Shown one piece after another: positions 34,957 to 42,513 of a stretch of 64,000 nucleotides of DNA. The stretch comes from Gluconacetobacter aggeris (GTDB taxonomy: Bacteria; Pseudomonadota; Alphaproteobacteria; Acetobacterales; Acetobacteraceae). Both the position numbers and the translations under genes were made by a program. The stretch lies in the NCBI RefSeq assembly GCF_014174395.1, contig NZ_JABEQD010000003.1, positions 372,001 to 436,000 on the forward strand. The letters run 5' to 3'. The stretch's first letter is position 1, and each line of letters begins with the position of its first letter. Under the pieces are notes generated by a model, which saw nothing but the letters and a program-made list of their open reading frames with translations, was not told the DNA's origin and made no database searches.

Positions 34957-36048
34957 CTATGCCGCGCGACCCGGCGCGGCACGGTCCTCGGCCGCGACCA
35001 GGGCGCGCACGCGCGGGATCAGGTCCCGTCCATAGACATAGGCATCCAGCAACGGATCGAAACCGCGGATCAGGAAGGTCGAGATTCCCAGCCGGTAATA
35101 ATCCAGCAGCGCGTCCGCCACCTGGTCCGGCGTGCCGACCAGCGCGGTCGAATTGCCCCGCGCGCCAGTCAGGGCGGCGATGCCGGTCCACAGGCGCTTG
35201 TCCAGCCGCGCACCCTGCTCGGCCGCCGCCAGCAGGCGGCGCGACCCCTCGTTCGGGATCACCGCCGGGCGCGCGTATCCGGTGCGCTCCTGCAAGGCGC
35301 GGGCGGTCTCCAGGATCCGGTCGGCCTTGCGCCAGGCCTCGTCCTCGGTCTCCGCCAGGATCGGCCGCAGCGACAGCGAGAAGCGGGGCGTGCGCCCATG
35401 CCGCGCCGCCGCCTCGCGCACGCGGGAGACGGTCTCGCTCACCTGCTCGTAGGTCTCGCCCCACAGCGCATAGACGTCGGCGTGCCGGCCCGCCACGGCG
35501 ATCGCCTCGTCCGACGAGCCGCCGAAATAGACCGGGATACCGACCTCGCGATAGGGACGGACCAGGGAATGCGCGCCCCGGACATCATAGAAGCGGCCCT
35601 GATGGTCGAACGGCGCCTGCGCCGACCATTCCCGCCGGACGATCTCCAGATATTCGTCGGTCCGGGCATAGCGCTCGGCCTTGGTGGTGTGGTCGCCGTC
35701 GGCCTGCAATTCGATATCGCTGCCGCCGGTGATGATATGGACCGCCACCCGCCCGCGCGTCAGCTGGTCCAGCGTCGCCAGTTGCCGCGCCGCCAGCGTC
35801 GGCGCGGTAAAGCCGGGCCGGTGCGCGATCAGCACGCCCAGATCGCGTGTCACGGCAGCCACATGCTGCGCCAGGAGCAGGCTGTCGGGCGAATTGGAAT
35901 GAAAGGCGATCAGCGTGCGATCGAACCCTCCATTCTCATGGATCTTCGCCGTGGCCTCGACATGCGCCAGGTCAATGACGGGACCGGATGGCGGGATGGT
36001 TTCCGACTGGTTCTGGCCGTTGACGAAGCCGATAAACTCCACAGTCAT
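34957..36048 (-). CDS. SsuD-like FMNH2-dependent monooxygenase
   Basis: A 363-aa luciferase-like monooxygenase, first gene of the five-gene minus-strand operon. Very similar in motifs to the 13533 protein (EFIGFVNGQNQSETIPPSGP, GGFDRTLIAFHSNSPDS, HIITGGSDIELQADGDHTTK, VYFGGSSDEAIAVAGRHADVYALWGE, LWTGIAALTG). It is divergent from the LysR gene at 36205, across a 156-base spacer. FMNH2 would come from the reductase encoded at 37886. Likely releases sulfite from a sulfonate or oxidises a sulfur compound feeding the thiol dioxygenase branch; the direction of flow is inferred. Confidence 0.92.
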   Translation of the reverse strand: MTVEFIGFVNGQNQSETIPPSGPVIDLAHVEATAKIHENGGFDRTLIAFHSNSPDSLLLAQHVAAVTRDLGVLIAHRPGFTAPTLAARQLATLDQLTRGRVAVHIITGGSDIELQADGDHTTKAERYARTDEYLEIVRREWSAQAPFDHQGRFYDVRGAHSLVRPYREVGIPVYFGGSSDEAIAVAGRHADVYALWGETYEQVSETVSRVREAAARHGRTPRFSLSLRPILAETEDEAWRKADRILETARALQERTGYARPAVIPNEGSRRLLAAAEQGARLDKRLWTGIAALTGARGNSTALVGTPDQVADALLDYYRLGISTFLIRGFDPLLDAYVYGRDLIPRVRALVAAEDRAAPGRAA

Positions 36049-36204
36049 CCTGACCTCACCGGATAATTGAACGATTATTTCATGTTATTTGTCCTATATA
36101 ACACTTGCAATCAGATCTTCATCAAGTCAGAAATGATCATCAAACGCTTTTGAATCGTTAATATGAGCGTTTGCGGTTTCTCATTGCAGTGGAGATTTCC
36201 CGCC
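36049..36204. promoter_or_regulatory. Divergent LysR-controlled promoter region
   Basis: This 156-base AT-rich spacer separates the SsuD-like operon from the LysR gene, the classic arrangement for a LysR-type regulator acting on both sides. It includes an interrupted inverted repeat AAACGC (36142-36147) / GCGTTT (36167-36172) and runs such as TTGAACGATTATTTC. The repeat is a plausible regulator site. Confidence 0.5.
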
Positions 36205-37098
36205 ATGTCCCAGACCGCCACGGTGGCGGCGCCCCATCGAGCAACGCGGAATATCCCTACTGAATTGCTGCGTTCGTTCGTGGCGATTGCCGAGGCGGGC
36301 TCCATGGCGCAGGCGACCGACATCATCTTCCTGACCCAGAGCGCGCTCAGCCTGCAGATGAAACGGCTGGAAGATCTGTTGCAGCAGAAGCTGTTTCGCC
36401 GCGACGGCCGCCGGCTGACCCTGACGGCGGCCGGAGAGGATCTGGTCGGCTACGCGCGGCAATTGCTCGCGCTGAATGACCAGATCGTGCACAAGCTCGG
36501 CCTGACCGATGATCCCGAACCGATCACCATCGGCATGGTGCAGGATTTCGCCGACACCATCCTGCCCGACGTGCTCGTCCGCTTCCGGATGGAACATCCC
36601 CGTGCTCGCCTGGTCATCCGCGTGGGAGGGACCGCCGAACTGCTGGAGATGTTCGACCGCTCGCGCCTGGACCTGGTGTTGTGCCTGGGCCAGCATGGCG
36701 ACCGGCCGGGCGCCACCTGGAAAGTCGTCGGCCATGACAGGATGGTCTGGCTGGGCGATCCCGCGGCCACCGAGCAGGAAGAACTGCCGCTGGTCCTGCT
36801 CGAACCGCCCTGCCGTTTCCGGGACGCCGCCTTGCGGGCATTGACCGGCGCGCGGCGGAACTATCGGATTGTCCTGGAAACCCCCAATCTCCCCGCTCTT
36901 CGCGCCGGGATCAGGGGACAATTGGGCGCAAGTTGTCGCACACGGCGCTTCGCGACGGCCGAAGGGCTGCCCACCATTCCACCAGGGATCCTGCCCGATG
37001 TCCCGGACATCGAAACCATCCTGGTCCAGCGGGACAAGTTGAGCGACGCGGCACGCGATCTCGGCGACCTTCTGTCCGAGGCCGCCGGCCATCCATAA
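36205..37098 (+). CDS. LysR-family transcriptional regulator
   Basis: A 297-aa LysR-type regulator. The winged-helix region is at about residues 15-75 (PTELLRSFVAIAEAGSMAQATDIIFLTQSALSLQMKRLEDLL split by its usual landmarks AEAGSM and QSALSLQMKRLE), followed by the effector domain starting PITIGMVQDFADTILP. ATG 36205 has GGAG nine bases upstream and gives the normal N-terminal length. It is divergent from the SsuD-like operon and precedes the peroxiredoxin/flavin reductase/ABC operon, so it probably controls both in response to sulfur supply, in the way CysB/Cbl do in enterics. The effector is unknown. Confidence 0.9.
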   Translation: MSQTATVAAPHRATRNIPTELLRSFVAIAEAGSMAQATDIIFLTQSALSLQMKRLEDLLQQKLFRRDGRRLTLTAAGEDLVGYARQLLALNDQIVHKLGLTDDPEPITIGMVQDFADTILPDVLVRFRMEHPRARLVIRVGGTAELLEMFDRSRLDLVLCLGQHGDRPGATWKVVGHDRMVWLGDPAATEQEELPLVLLEPPCRFRDAALRALTGARRNYRIVLETPNLPALRAGIRGQLGASCRTRRFATAEGLPTIPPGILPDVPDIETILVQRDKLSDAARDLGDLLSEAAGHP

Positions 37099-37197
37099 GA
37101 AATACCCAACTCTCGCTTTAGGGAAACTCCCTGGAATGGATCAGCCGCCCTGATCCATAAGTTCAGCTATTCCTTTCCCTTTGCAGGACATTTCCCC

Positions 37198-37896
37198 ATG
37201 GGCCTTTCCGGTTCCGATACTGCCCCGACGCTGCGCGAACGTTTCCAGACGCTCGAGGACGAACGCCGGCGAAGCTGGGCGCCCGAAGCCCTGGCAATCA
37301 ACGTCAACCAGCGGCAGACGCTGGTGCGCGGGCATGCGGCGACACGTCATGTCCAGGCCGGCGACACCCTTCCGCCCGCGACGCTGCGCGGAACGGACGG
37401 TGGCCCGGTCGAACTCGACGCGCTGGTCGTGGACAGGCCGGCGGTCCTGATCTTCTTCCGCTTCGCCACATGTCCGGCCTGCAACATCGCCCTGCCCTAT
37501 TACAGGGACACATTATGGCCCGCGCTGGCGCGGGCCGGCATCGCCCTAGCCGCGATCTCGCCCCAGCCGGAAGCCCTGTTGGGCGAGATCGTCGCGCGTC
37601 ATGCCCTGCCCTTTCCGGTGCTGAGCGATCCCGGCCTGACGCTGTCGCGCGCCGTGGGCATCACCTATCTCTTCGACGATGCCTCGCGCGCGGCGGCCGA
37701 GGCGAGGGGCGGCACCAGCCAGCAGCTCAACGGCACCGGGTCGTGGGAATTGCCCAAGCCGGCGATCGTCATCGTCGATCCCGGCCGGGTCGCGCGCTTC
37801 GTGGACATCTCACCGGACTGGATGGACCGGACCGAAACAGCCGAAATCCTGGCGGCGCTGGACCTGTCGGCGGAGGGCGCGTCCCGTGCCGCGTGA
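37198..37896 (+). CDS. AhpC/TSA peroxiredoxin-like protein with CPAC site
   Basis: A 232-aa thioredoxin-fold protein of the AhpC/TSA (peroxiredoxin-like) family, without a signal peptide. The redox motif is CPAC (Cys92, Cys95) in FFRFATCPACNIALPYY, preceded by a helical N-terminus of about 50 residues; GDTLPPATLRGTDG and PFPVLSDPGLTLSRAVGI are family landmarks, and PKPAIVIVDPGRVARFVDISPDW is the C-terminal strand region. It starts 99 bases after the LysR gene and overlaps the flavin reductase by 11 bases. Coupled to a flavin reductase, it may detoxify peroxide leaking from FMNH2-dependent monooxygenases, or reduce a disulfide substrate. Confidence 0.87.
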   Translation: MGLSGSDTAPTLRERFQTLEDERRRSWAPEALAINVNQRQTLVRGHAATRHVQAGDTLPPATLRGTDGGPVELDALVVDRPAVLIFFRFATCPACNIALPYYRDTLWPALARAGIALAAISPQPEALLGEIVARHALPFPVLSDPGLTLSRAVGITYLFDDASRAAAEARGGTSQQLNGTGSWELPKPAIVIVDPGRVARFVDISPDWMDRTETAEILAALDLSAEGASRAA

Positions 37897-38434
37897 CACG
37901 GGCCTGGCGCTGACCAACGAGACTATCGTGACGGATATTGGAACGGACGTCAGCCGCGACGCCTTCCGCGACGCCATGAGCCTGCTGGGCGCGCCTGTGG
38001 TCCTGGTCACCACGGACGGTGCCGCCGGGTGCCAGGGGCTGACCGTATCGGCGATCACCAGCGTCAGTGACGACCCGCCGACCGTGCTGGTCTGCCTCAA
38101 CCGGGCCAATCGCTCGCACGGGGCCTTCCTGCGCAATGGCATCATCGGCATCAGCATCCTGGGCCGGGGCCATGACGGGCTCGCCGGCACCTTCGCCAGC
38201 AGCCGCCTGTCTGCCGAGGAAAAATTCAGCCAGGGGACGTGGCGCGACGACGTGACCGGTGCGCCGCTGCTGGCGGACGCGCCGGTCACGCTCGATTGCA
38301 CCATCGACGCGCTGCACGCATCGGGCAGCCATGACGTGCTGTTCTGCCGCGTCCGGTCGATCGGCCTGCATTCCGGAGCACGCCACGGCCTGGCCTGGTT
38401 CTCCCGCCGCTTTCACCTGTTGCCCGCCGAGTGA
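37886..38434 (+). CDS. Flavin reductase (FMN reductase, HpaC/DszD-like split-barrel)
   Basis: A 182-aa flavin reductase-domain protein. GCQGLTVSAITSVSDDPPTVLVCLNRANRSHGAF is the FMN-binding core (residues about 49-82 by landmarks GCQGLTVSAITSVS and CLNRANRSH), followed by GIISI-type strand and FCRVRSIGLHSG. It starts with GTG 37886, eight bases after GGAGGG (37872-37877), overlapping the end of the peroxiredoxin-like gene; no ATG fits. It would supply FMNH2 to luciferase-type monooxygenases. It is the only flavin reductase recognised in the window, against six intact luciferase-type and two DszC-type enzymes. Confidence 0.9.
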   Translation: MPRDTGLALTNETIVTDIGTDVSRDAFRDAMSLLGAPVVLVTTDGAAGCQGLTVSAITSVSDDPPTVLVCLNRANRSHGAFLRNGIIGISILGRGHDGLAGTFASSRLSAEEKFSQGTWRDDVTGAPLLADAPVTLDCTIDALHASGSHDVLFCRVRSIGLHSGARHGLAWFSRRFHLLPAE

Positions 38435-38442
38435 GGCGCGGG

Positions 38443-39519
38443 ATGTCGTCATTCAAGGCCAGATCAATGTCCGATATGAACAGCCTGTCTCGCCGCACGC
38501 TGCTGGGGACGTCCCTGGCGGGCGTTGCATCGCTGCCCTTCGTGCCGGGCCTGGCCCGGGCGGATGACGGGACCCACTGCGCCGCCGCCGGCAAGAGCGA
38601 CGTGCCACCGGTGGCCGGGCCGCCCCGCAAGCTGACCATCGCCTGGAACCAGAGTGCGATCTGCACCGCCGCGGTGCCGGTGGCGAAGGCGAAGGGCTTC
38701 TTCGCGCGCTACAATCTCGACGTCGATTATGTGAATTTCGCCGGCGCCACCGACCAGTTGCTGGAAGCCCTGTCGACCGGAAAGGCCGACGGCGCGCCGG
38801 GCATGGCGCTGCGCTGGCTCAAGCCGTTGCAGCAGGGATTCGACGTCAAGCTGGTCGCAGGCCTGCATGCGGGCTGCATGTATCTGCTGGCCCCGCCCGA
38901 TGGCGGGATCAGGCAATTGACCGACCTGCGGGGCAAGACCGTCGGCGTGACGGATATCGGCGGCCCGGACCGGAATTTCTTCGGCATCCGCCTGAAGGAA
39001 GCAGGCGTGGACCCGGAAGCCGAGGTGCAGTGGCGGCAATACCCCGCCGACCTGCTGCCCGTCGCGCTACAGCGCGGCGAGGTTCAGGCCATCACCGATG
39101 GCGACCCGTTTTCCTATCTGCAGAAGCGGCAGTTCGGACTGGTCGAGATCGACAGCAATATGCATGGCGAATGGGCCCATATCGCCTGCTGCGTCATCGG
39201 CCTGCGCGGCAGCCTGATCCGCAACGAACCCGCGGTCGCGGTGGCGGTGACCCGCGCGATCCTGGAGGCCGGAGCGTGGCTCGCCTGCAATCCCGAAGAG
39301 GCAGGCCAGATCTTCAAGCCCTATGCCGCCCACGCCAGCGCGGAGGATCTTGCCGAGATGATCCGGATCCAGGGCCATCACCACCAGACCCTGGGATCGT
39401 CCTTCCGCGACGACATCGTGCGTTACGCCGATGCGTTGAAGCAGATCGGCGTGTTTCGCCTCTCGCTCGATACGTCCCGCTATGCCCAGCGGGTCACGCA
39501 GGATCTCTTCGCGGCATGA
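38443..39519 (+). CDS. NitT/TauT-family ABC substrate-binding protein
   Basis: A 358-aa periplasmic binding protein with a Tat-type signal (SRRTLLGTSLAGVASL, cleavage near ARA/DD). The mature part contains LTIAWNQSAICTAAVPVAKAKGFF, GATDQLLEALSTGKADGAPGMALRWL, GLHAGCMYLLAP and LRGKTVGVTDIGGPDRN. It is more NrtA/CmpA-like than the other SBPs. ATG 38443 follows GAGG by six bases; a GTG at 38431 overlapping the reductase stop is an alternative. The stop overlaps the permease ATG, so with the next two genes it forms the only complete contiguous SBP-permease-ATPase set in the window. A Cys pair near the ligand cleft (AIC, AGC) is notable. Confidence 0.9.
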   Translation: MSSFKARSMSDMNSLSRRTLLGTSLAGVASLPFVPGLARADDGTHCAAAGKSDVPPVAGPPRKLTIAWNQSAICTAAVPVAKAKGFFARYNLDVDYVNFAGATDQLLEALSTGKADGAPGMALRWLKPLQQGFDVKLVAGLHAGCMYLLAPPDGGIRQLTDLRGKTVGVTDIGGPDRNFFGIRLKEAGVDPEAEVQWRQYPADLLPVALQRGEVQAITDGDPFSYLQKRQFGLVEIDSNMHGEWAHIACCVIGLRGSLIRNEPAVAVAVTRAILEAGAWLACNPEEAGQIFKPYAAHASAEDLAEMIRIQGHHHQTLGSSFRDDIVRYADALKQIGVFRLSLDTSRYAQRVTQDLFAA

Positions 39520-40529
39520 GCGGCTCCGGCTCCCTGGATCTGCCGGCCGGGCGGCCCCGTCAGGACCGCCAGGCCGTCACGCGCCGGCCCGTCCTGGGGC
39601 GTACCGTGCCCTCGCGGGCCCTGCTGCCTTGGGCCGCCGGGCCGGCATGGTTTATCGCGGCGCTGGTCACCTGGCGCTGGCCGGACGCCGACGATTTTCC
39701 CGACACCAACCAGCTCGCGGCCCTGTTCCTGGCCGCCGGGCTCGGCCTGACGGCCGCCGCAGCCCTGCGCCGCCTGTCGGCGCGCGCACCCTGGGCCATC
39801 GCGCTGGGTCTGGGCTTCACGGCATGGGAAATCGCGCAAGCCAAGCTGCTGTGGCTGCCCCGCCCCTTCTTCGGCACCCCGCAGGATCTGCTGGACGTGT
39901 TCCTGACCGACTGGAAGCGGCTGGGCGACAGCCTGCTGCATTCGCTCGGCCTGCTGGCGGTGGGGTACGGCATCGGCGCAGCACTTGGGGTCGCCATCGG
40001 TGTCGGGCTGGGCCGTTCGCTGCGGTTCCGCTACTGGGTGCGCCCGCTGATCCGCCTGATCGGCCCGCTGCCGCCGGTGGCGTTGCTGCCGCTGGCCTTC
40101 GTGCTGATTCCGTCCGGCCGGCTGGCCAGCGAGGCCCTGCTGGCGCTGGCGGCGTGCTTTCCCACCACCATCCTCACCTGGTCGGGCGTCGCCGCCGTCG
40201 ATCCGGCCTATTACGATGTCGCCCGCACCATGGGGGCACGCAACCGCTTCCTGGTGCTGCGCGTCGCCCTGCCCGCCGCGATGCCGCAGATCTTCGTCGG
40301 CCTGTTCATGGGGCTGGGCGTGTCCTTCGCCACCCTGGTGGTGGCCGAGATGCTGGGCGTGAAATCGGGCCTCGGCTTCTACATGCAATGGGCCCAGGGC
40401 TGGGCGGCCTATCCCAACATGTATGCGGCGCTGCTGGTGATGTCGCTGATGTGCACGGGGCTGGTCACTCTGCTGTTCAAGGTACGCGACCGCGTCCTCT
40501 CCTGGCAGAAGGACGGCCTGAAATGGTAA
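39516..40529 (+). CDS. NitT/TauT-family ABC transporter permease
   Basis: A 337-aa inner-membrane permease. After a hydrophilic, Arg-rich N-terminus of about 35 residues there are two hydrophobic segments not found in short SsuC proteins (PWAAGPAWFIAALVTW; LAALFLAAGLGLTAAA), then the standard transport domain with HSLGLLAVGYGIGAALGVAIG, GPLPPVALLPLAFVL, the EAA loop in YYDVARTMGARNRFLVLRVALPAAMPQIFVGLFMG and VVAEMLGVKSGLGFYMQW. Coupled by ATGA to the SBP and by a seven-base overlap to the ATPase. Substrate probably a sulfonate or other oxyanion. Confidence 0.91.
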   Translation: MSGSGSLDLPAGRPRQDRQAVTRRPVLGRTVPSRALLPWAAGPAWFIAALVTWRWPDADDFPDTNQLAALFLAAGLGLTAAAALRRLSARAPWAIALGLGFTAWEIAQAKLLWLPRPFFGTPQDLLDVFLTDWKRLGDSLLHSLGLLAVGYGIGAALGVAIGVGLGRSLRFRYWVRPLIRLIGPLPPVALLPLAFVLIPSGRLASEALLALAACFPTTILTWSGVAAVDPAYYDVARTMGARNRFLVLRVALPAAMPQIFVGLFMGLGVSFATLVVAEMLGVKSGLGFYMQWAQGWAAYPNMYAALLVMSLMCTGLVTLLFKVRDRVLSWQKDGLKW

Positions 40530-41299
40530 CCACCCCCACCCGCACCGCGCACCCGCTGGGGCTGGAACTCGACCATATCGACCACGGCTACATGATCGGC
40601 GGCGCGTTCACGCCGGTTCTCGACGATATCAGCCTCACCATCGCGCCGGGCGAATTCGTCGCCCTGCTCGGCCCCTCGGGCTGCGGCAAATCCACCCTGC
40701 TGCGCCTGATCGCAGGGCTGGAGCCCCCGCACGGCGGCACGATCCTGGCCGAGGGCACCCCCATCACCGGCCCGGGCCCCGACCGCATCGTGATGTTCCA
40801 GGACCCAACGCTCTATCCCTGGCGTACCGTGCGCGGCAACGTGGCGCTGGGCCACGACATCGCCGGCCGCAAGGACCCGGCATCGGTCGACGCCGCCATC
40901 GAACTGGTGGGGCTGAAGAGTTTCGAACGCGCCTGGCCGCACCAATTGTCCGGCGGCATGGCCCAGCGCGCGGCGCTCGCCCGCGCCCTGGTCAACGACC
41001 CGCGCGTGCTGATCCTGGACGAACCGCTGGGCAAGCTGGACAGCCTGACGCGGCTGACGATGCAGACCGAACTGCACCGCCTGTGGCGCGATCGCGGCTT
41101 CACCGCCATCATGGTCACCCACGATGTCGAGGAAGCCCTGCTGCTGGCCACCCGGATCATCGTCTTCAGCCCCCGCCCCGCCCGCATCATCGGCGACCTG
41201 CCGATCGACCTTCCCCCCCACCGCCACCGCGACGATCCGCGCCTGCTGGACCTGCGCAAGAACATCCTGGTCCAGCTCGGACACAGCGCAGACTGGTAG
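40523..41299 (+). CDS. NitT/TauT-family ABC transporter ATP-binding protein
   Basis: A 258-aa ABC ATPase. Walker [10 protein letters not shown] (50-58), [14 protein letters not shown], signature [15 protein letters not shown], Walker [13 protein letters not shown] and [16 protein letters not shown]. The sequence resembles SsuB/TauB/NrtD. Start ATG 40523 overlaps the permease stop by seven bases. It ends the LysR-peroxiredoxin-reductase-SBP-permease-ATPase run; a strong hairpin follows at 41334. Confidence 0.92.
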   Translation: MVTTPTRTAHPLGLELDHIDHGYMIGGAFTPVLDDISLTIAPGEFVALLGPSGCGKSTLLRLIAGLEPPHGGTILAEGTPITGPGPDRIVMFQDPTLYPWRTVRGNVALGHDIAGRKDPASVDAAIELVGLKSFERAWPHQLSGGMAQRAALARALVNDPRVLILDEPLGKLDSLTRLTMQTELHRLWRDRGFTAIMVTHDVEEALLLATRIIVFSPRPARIIGDLPIDLPPHRHRDDPRLLDLRKNILVQLGHSADW

Positions 41300-41333
41300 A
41301 AGGCATTCAAAAGCCCCGCTGCAGCCGGCCCGA

Positions 41334-41372
41334 TGCCGGGGCCACCAGTTCGCACTGGTATCGGCCCCGGCA
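41334..41372. terminator. Long bidirectional terminator hairpin
   Basis: TGCCGGGGCC (41334-41343) pairs with GGCCCCGGCA (41363-41372), and inside it ACCAGT (41344-41349) pairs with ACTGGT (41354-41359) around the loop TCGC, with a three-base bulge on one arm. It sits between the convergent ATPase gene and the SsuD-like relic. There is no long T-run, but stem strength and position fit a transcription terminator for both sides. Confidence 0.7.
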
Positions 41373-41384
41373 CGCGCGACGGGT

Positions 41385-42066
41385 TTATGCGGCGGCGGCG
41401 TTCGCCCGCGCCTTCAAGGCGGCAACGCGTTCGCGTACCAGCGGGATCAGTTCGCGCCCGTAGCGTTCGGCATCGTCCAGCGGCTTGAAGCCCAGGATCA
41501 GGAAATTCTCAACCCCCCGAGCATGATAATCCAGCAGCGCGTCGGCCACCTGCTCGGGTGTGCCCACCAGTCCGGTCGAATTGCCGGCAGCCTCGGTCAG
41601 TTGCGCGACGCCCGTCCACAGGCACTTGTCACGCCGCAGGCCGGTTGCCGTTTCCAGCAGGCGGCGCGATCCGTCATTGGGCGGGGTGTGGCCACTGGTC
41701 GGCAGGCCCGCTGGCTCGCGGTTCGCGCGTACCTGCTCCACGATGTCCGCCGCGCGCTTCCACGCGGCGTCGTCAGTGTCCACGATCGCCAGCGACAGGG
41801 AAAACCCGACCGACCTCTTTTGGCGCGCGGCCGACGCCCGGACGCGCGCCACACCCGCGCGCGTCGCATCCAGGGTTTTGCCCCAGGTGGCATAGACATC
41901 GGCATGCCGGAGAATTCGACCCGAACGGGATCAGCACTCGATCGAAGCCTCCATCCTCCTGCACCTACAGCGCTGCCCGCACGTAATCGCCATCCAGCGA
42001 CCGACTGCCTATGCCGGCATGCAGTTCCGAACTTTTGTTGAAGCCGATATAGCCGACAAAATTCAC
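41385..42066 (-). pseudogene. Decayed SsuD-like monooxygenase gene (internal stop plus internal deletion)
   Basis: Reading from GTG 42066 the N-terminus VNFVGYIGFNKSSELHAGIG parallels the intact SsuD-like protein at 11270. A TAG at 41967-41965 interrupts it after VRAAL; reading on, QEDGGFDRVLIPFGSNSP matches the intact copy, then near 41905 the sequence jumps, with a frame change, to RHADVYATWGKTLDATRAG, skipping about 130 residues including the whole HRPGF...HIITGG region. The last 155 residues (41852-41385; FSLSLAIVDTDDAAWKRAADI, GNSTGLVGTPEQVADALLD) are preserved. No functional enzyme can be made. Confidence 0.88.
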
Positions 42067-42513
42067 AGGCGCGCACGCTCTCTTTCCACGAACATGATGA
42101 GACGCGGAATGTCGGCCGTCATGGCCGTGCCTGTCACACGAGTAAGGATCAAGTCTCGATCCACAGCCCATCACTTGTCACCGGTCCGAACGCCACATGT
42201 GCTCGGGCATAGGGGTGCCGGCGACATACCGATGTGGGTTGGTTTTTTTCTCGCGCCCGAAAATTACAACGACGATAAAAATAATTTCGGTATAGATATT
42301 AACCTAATATCGAATCCGAAACAGACTGCGGTCAGAAACGCGCATATTATTTGATTAAAATTCAAAATGTCTGAGTTATGTTATGTAAAACTGTGGCAAT
42401 TATACATCAATGTTTTACATTTACATTTATATTCACCTTTTCTTATTTTGCGTCAGGCTAATTTAACGCAATCATTCGTTCACTACTCAATAGAATTCTC
42501 GGAAGATCTTCAT
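42067..42513. promoter_or_regulatory. 447-base AT-rich leader of TonB receptor
   Basis: No gene recognised. The stretch from 42240 to 42513 is markedly AT-rich compared with the flanks and should contain the receptor promoter and a long leader. GGAAG at 42501-42505 is the ribosome site for ATG 42514. Confidence 0.45.

Noticed and set aside
39482-40522. Long N-terminal extension of the ATPase frame across the permease gene
   Set aside because: The extension is the permease read in another frame; ATPase homology begins at the ATG at 40523.
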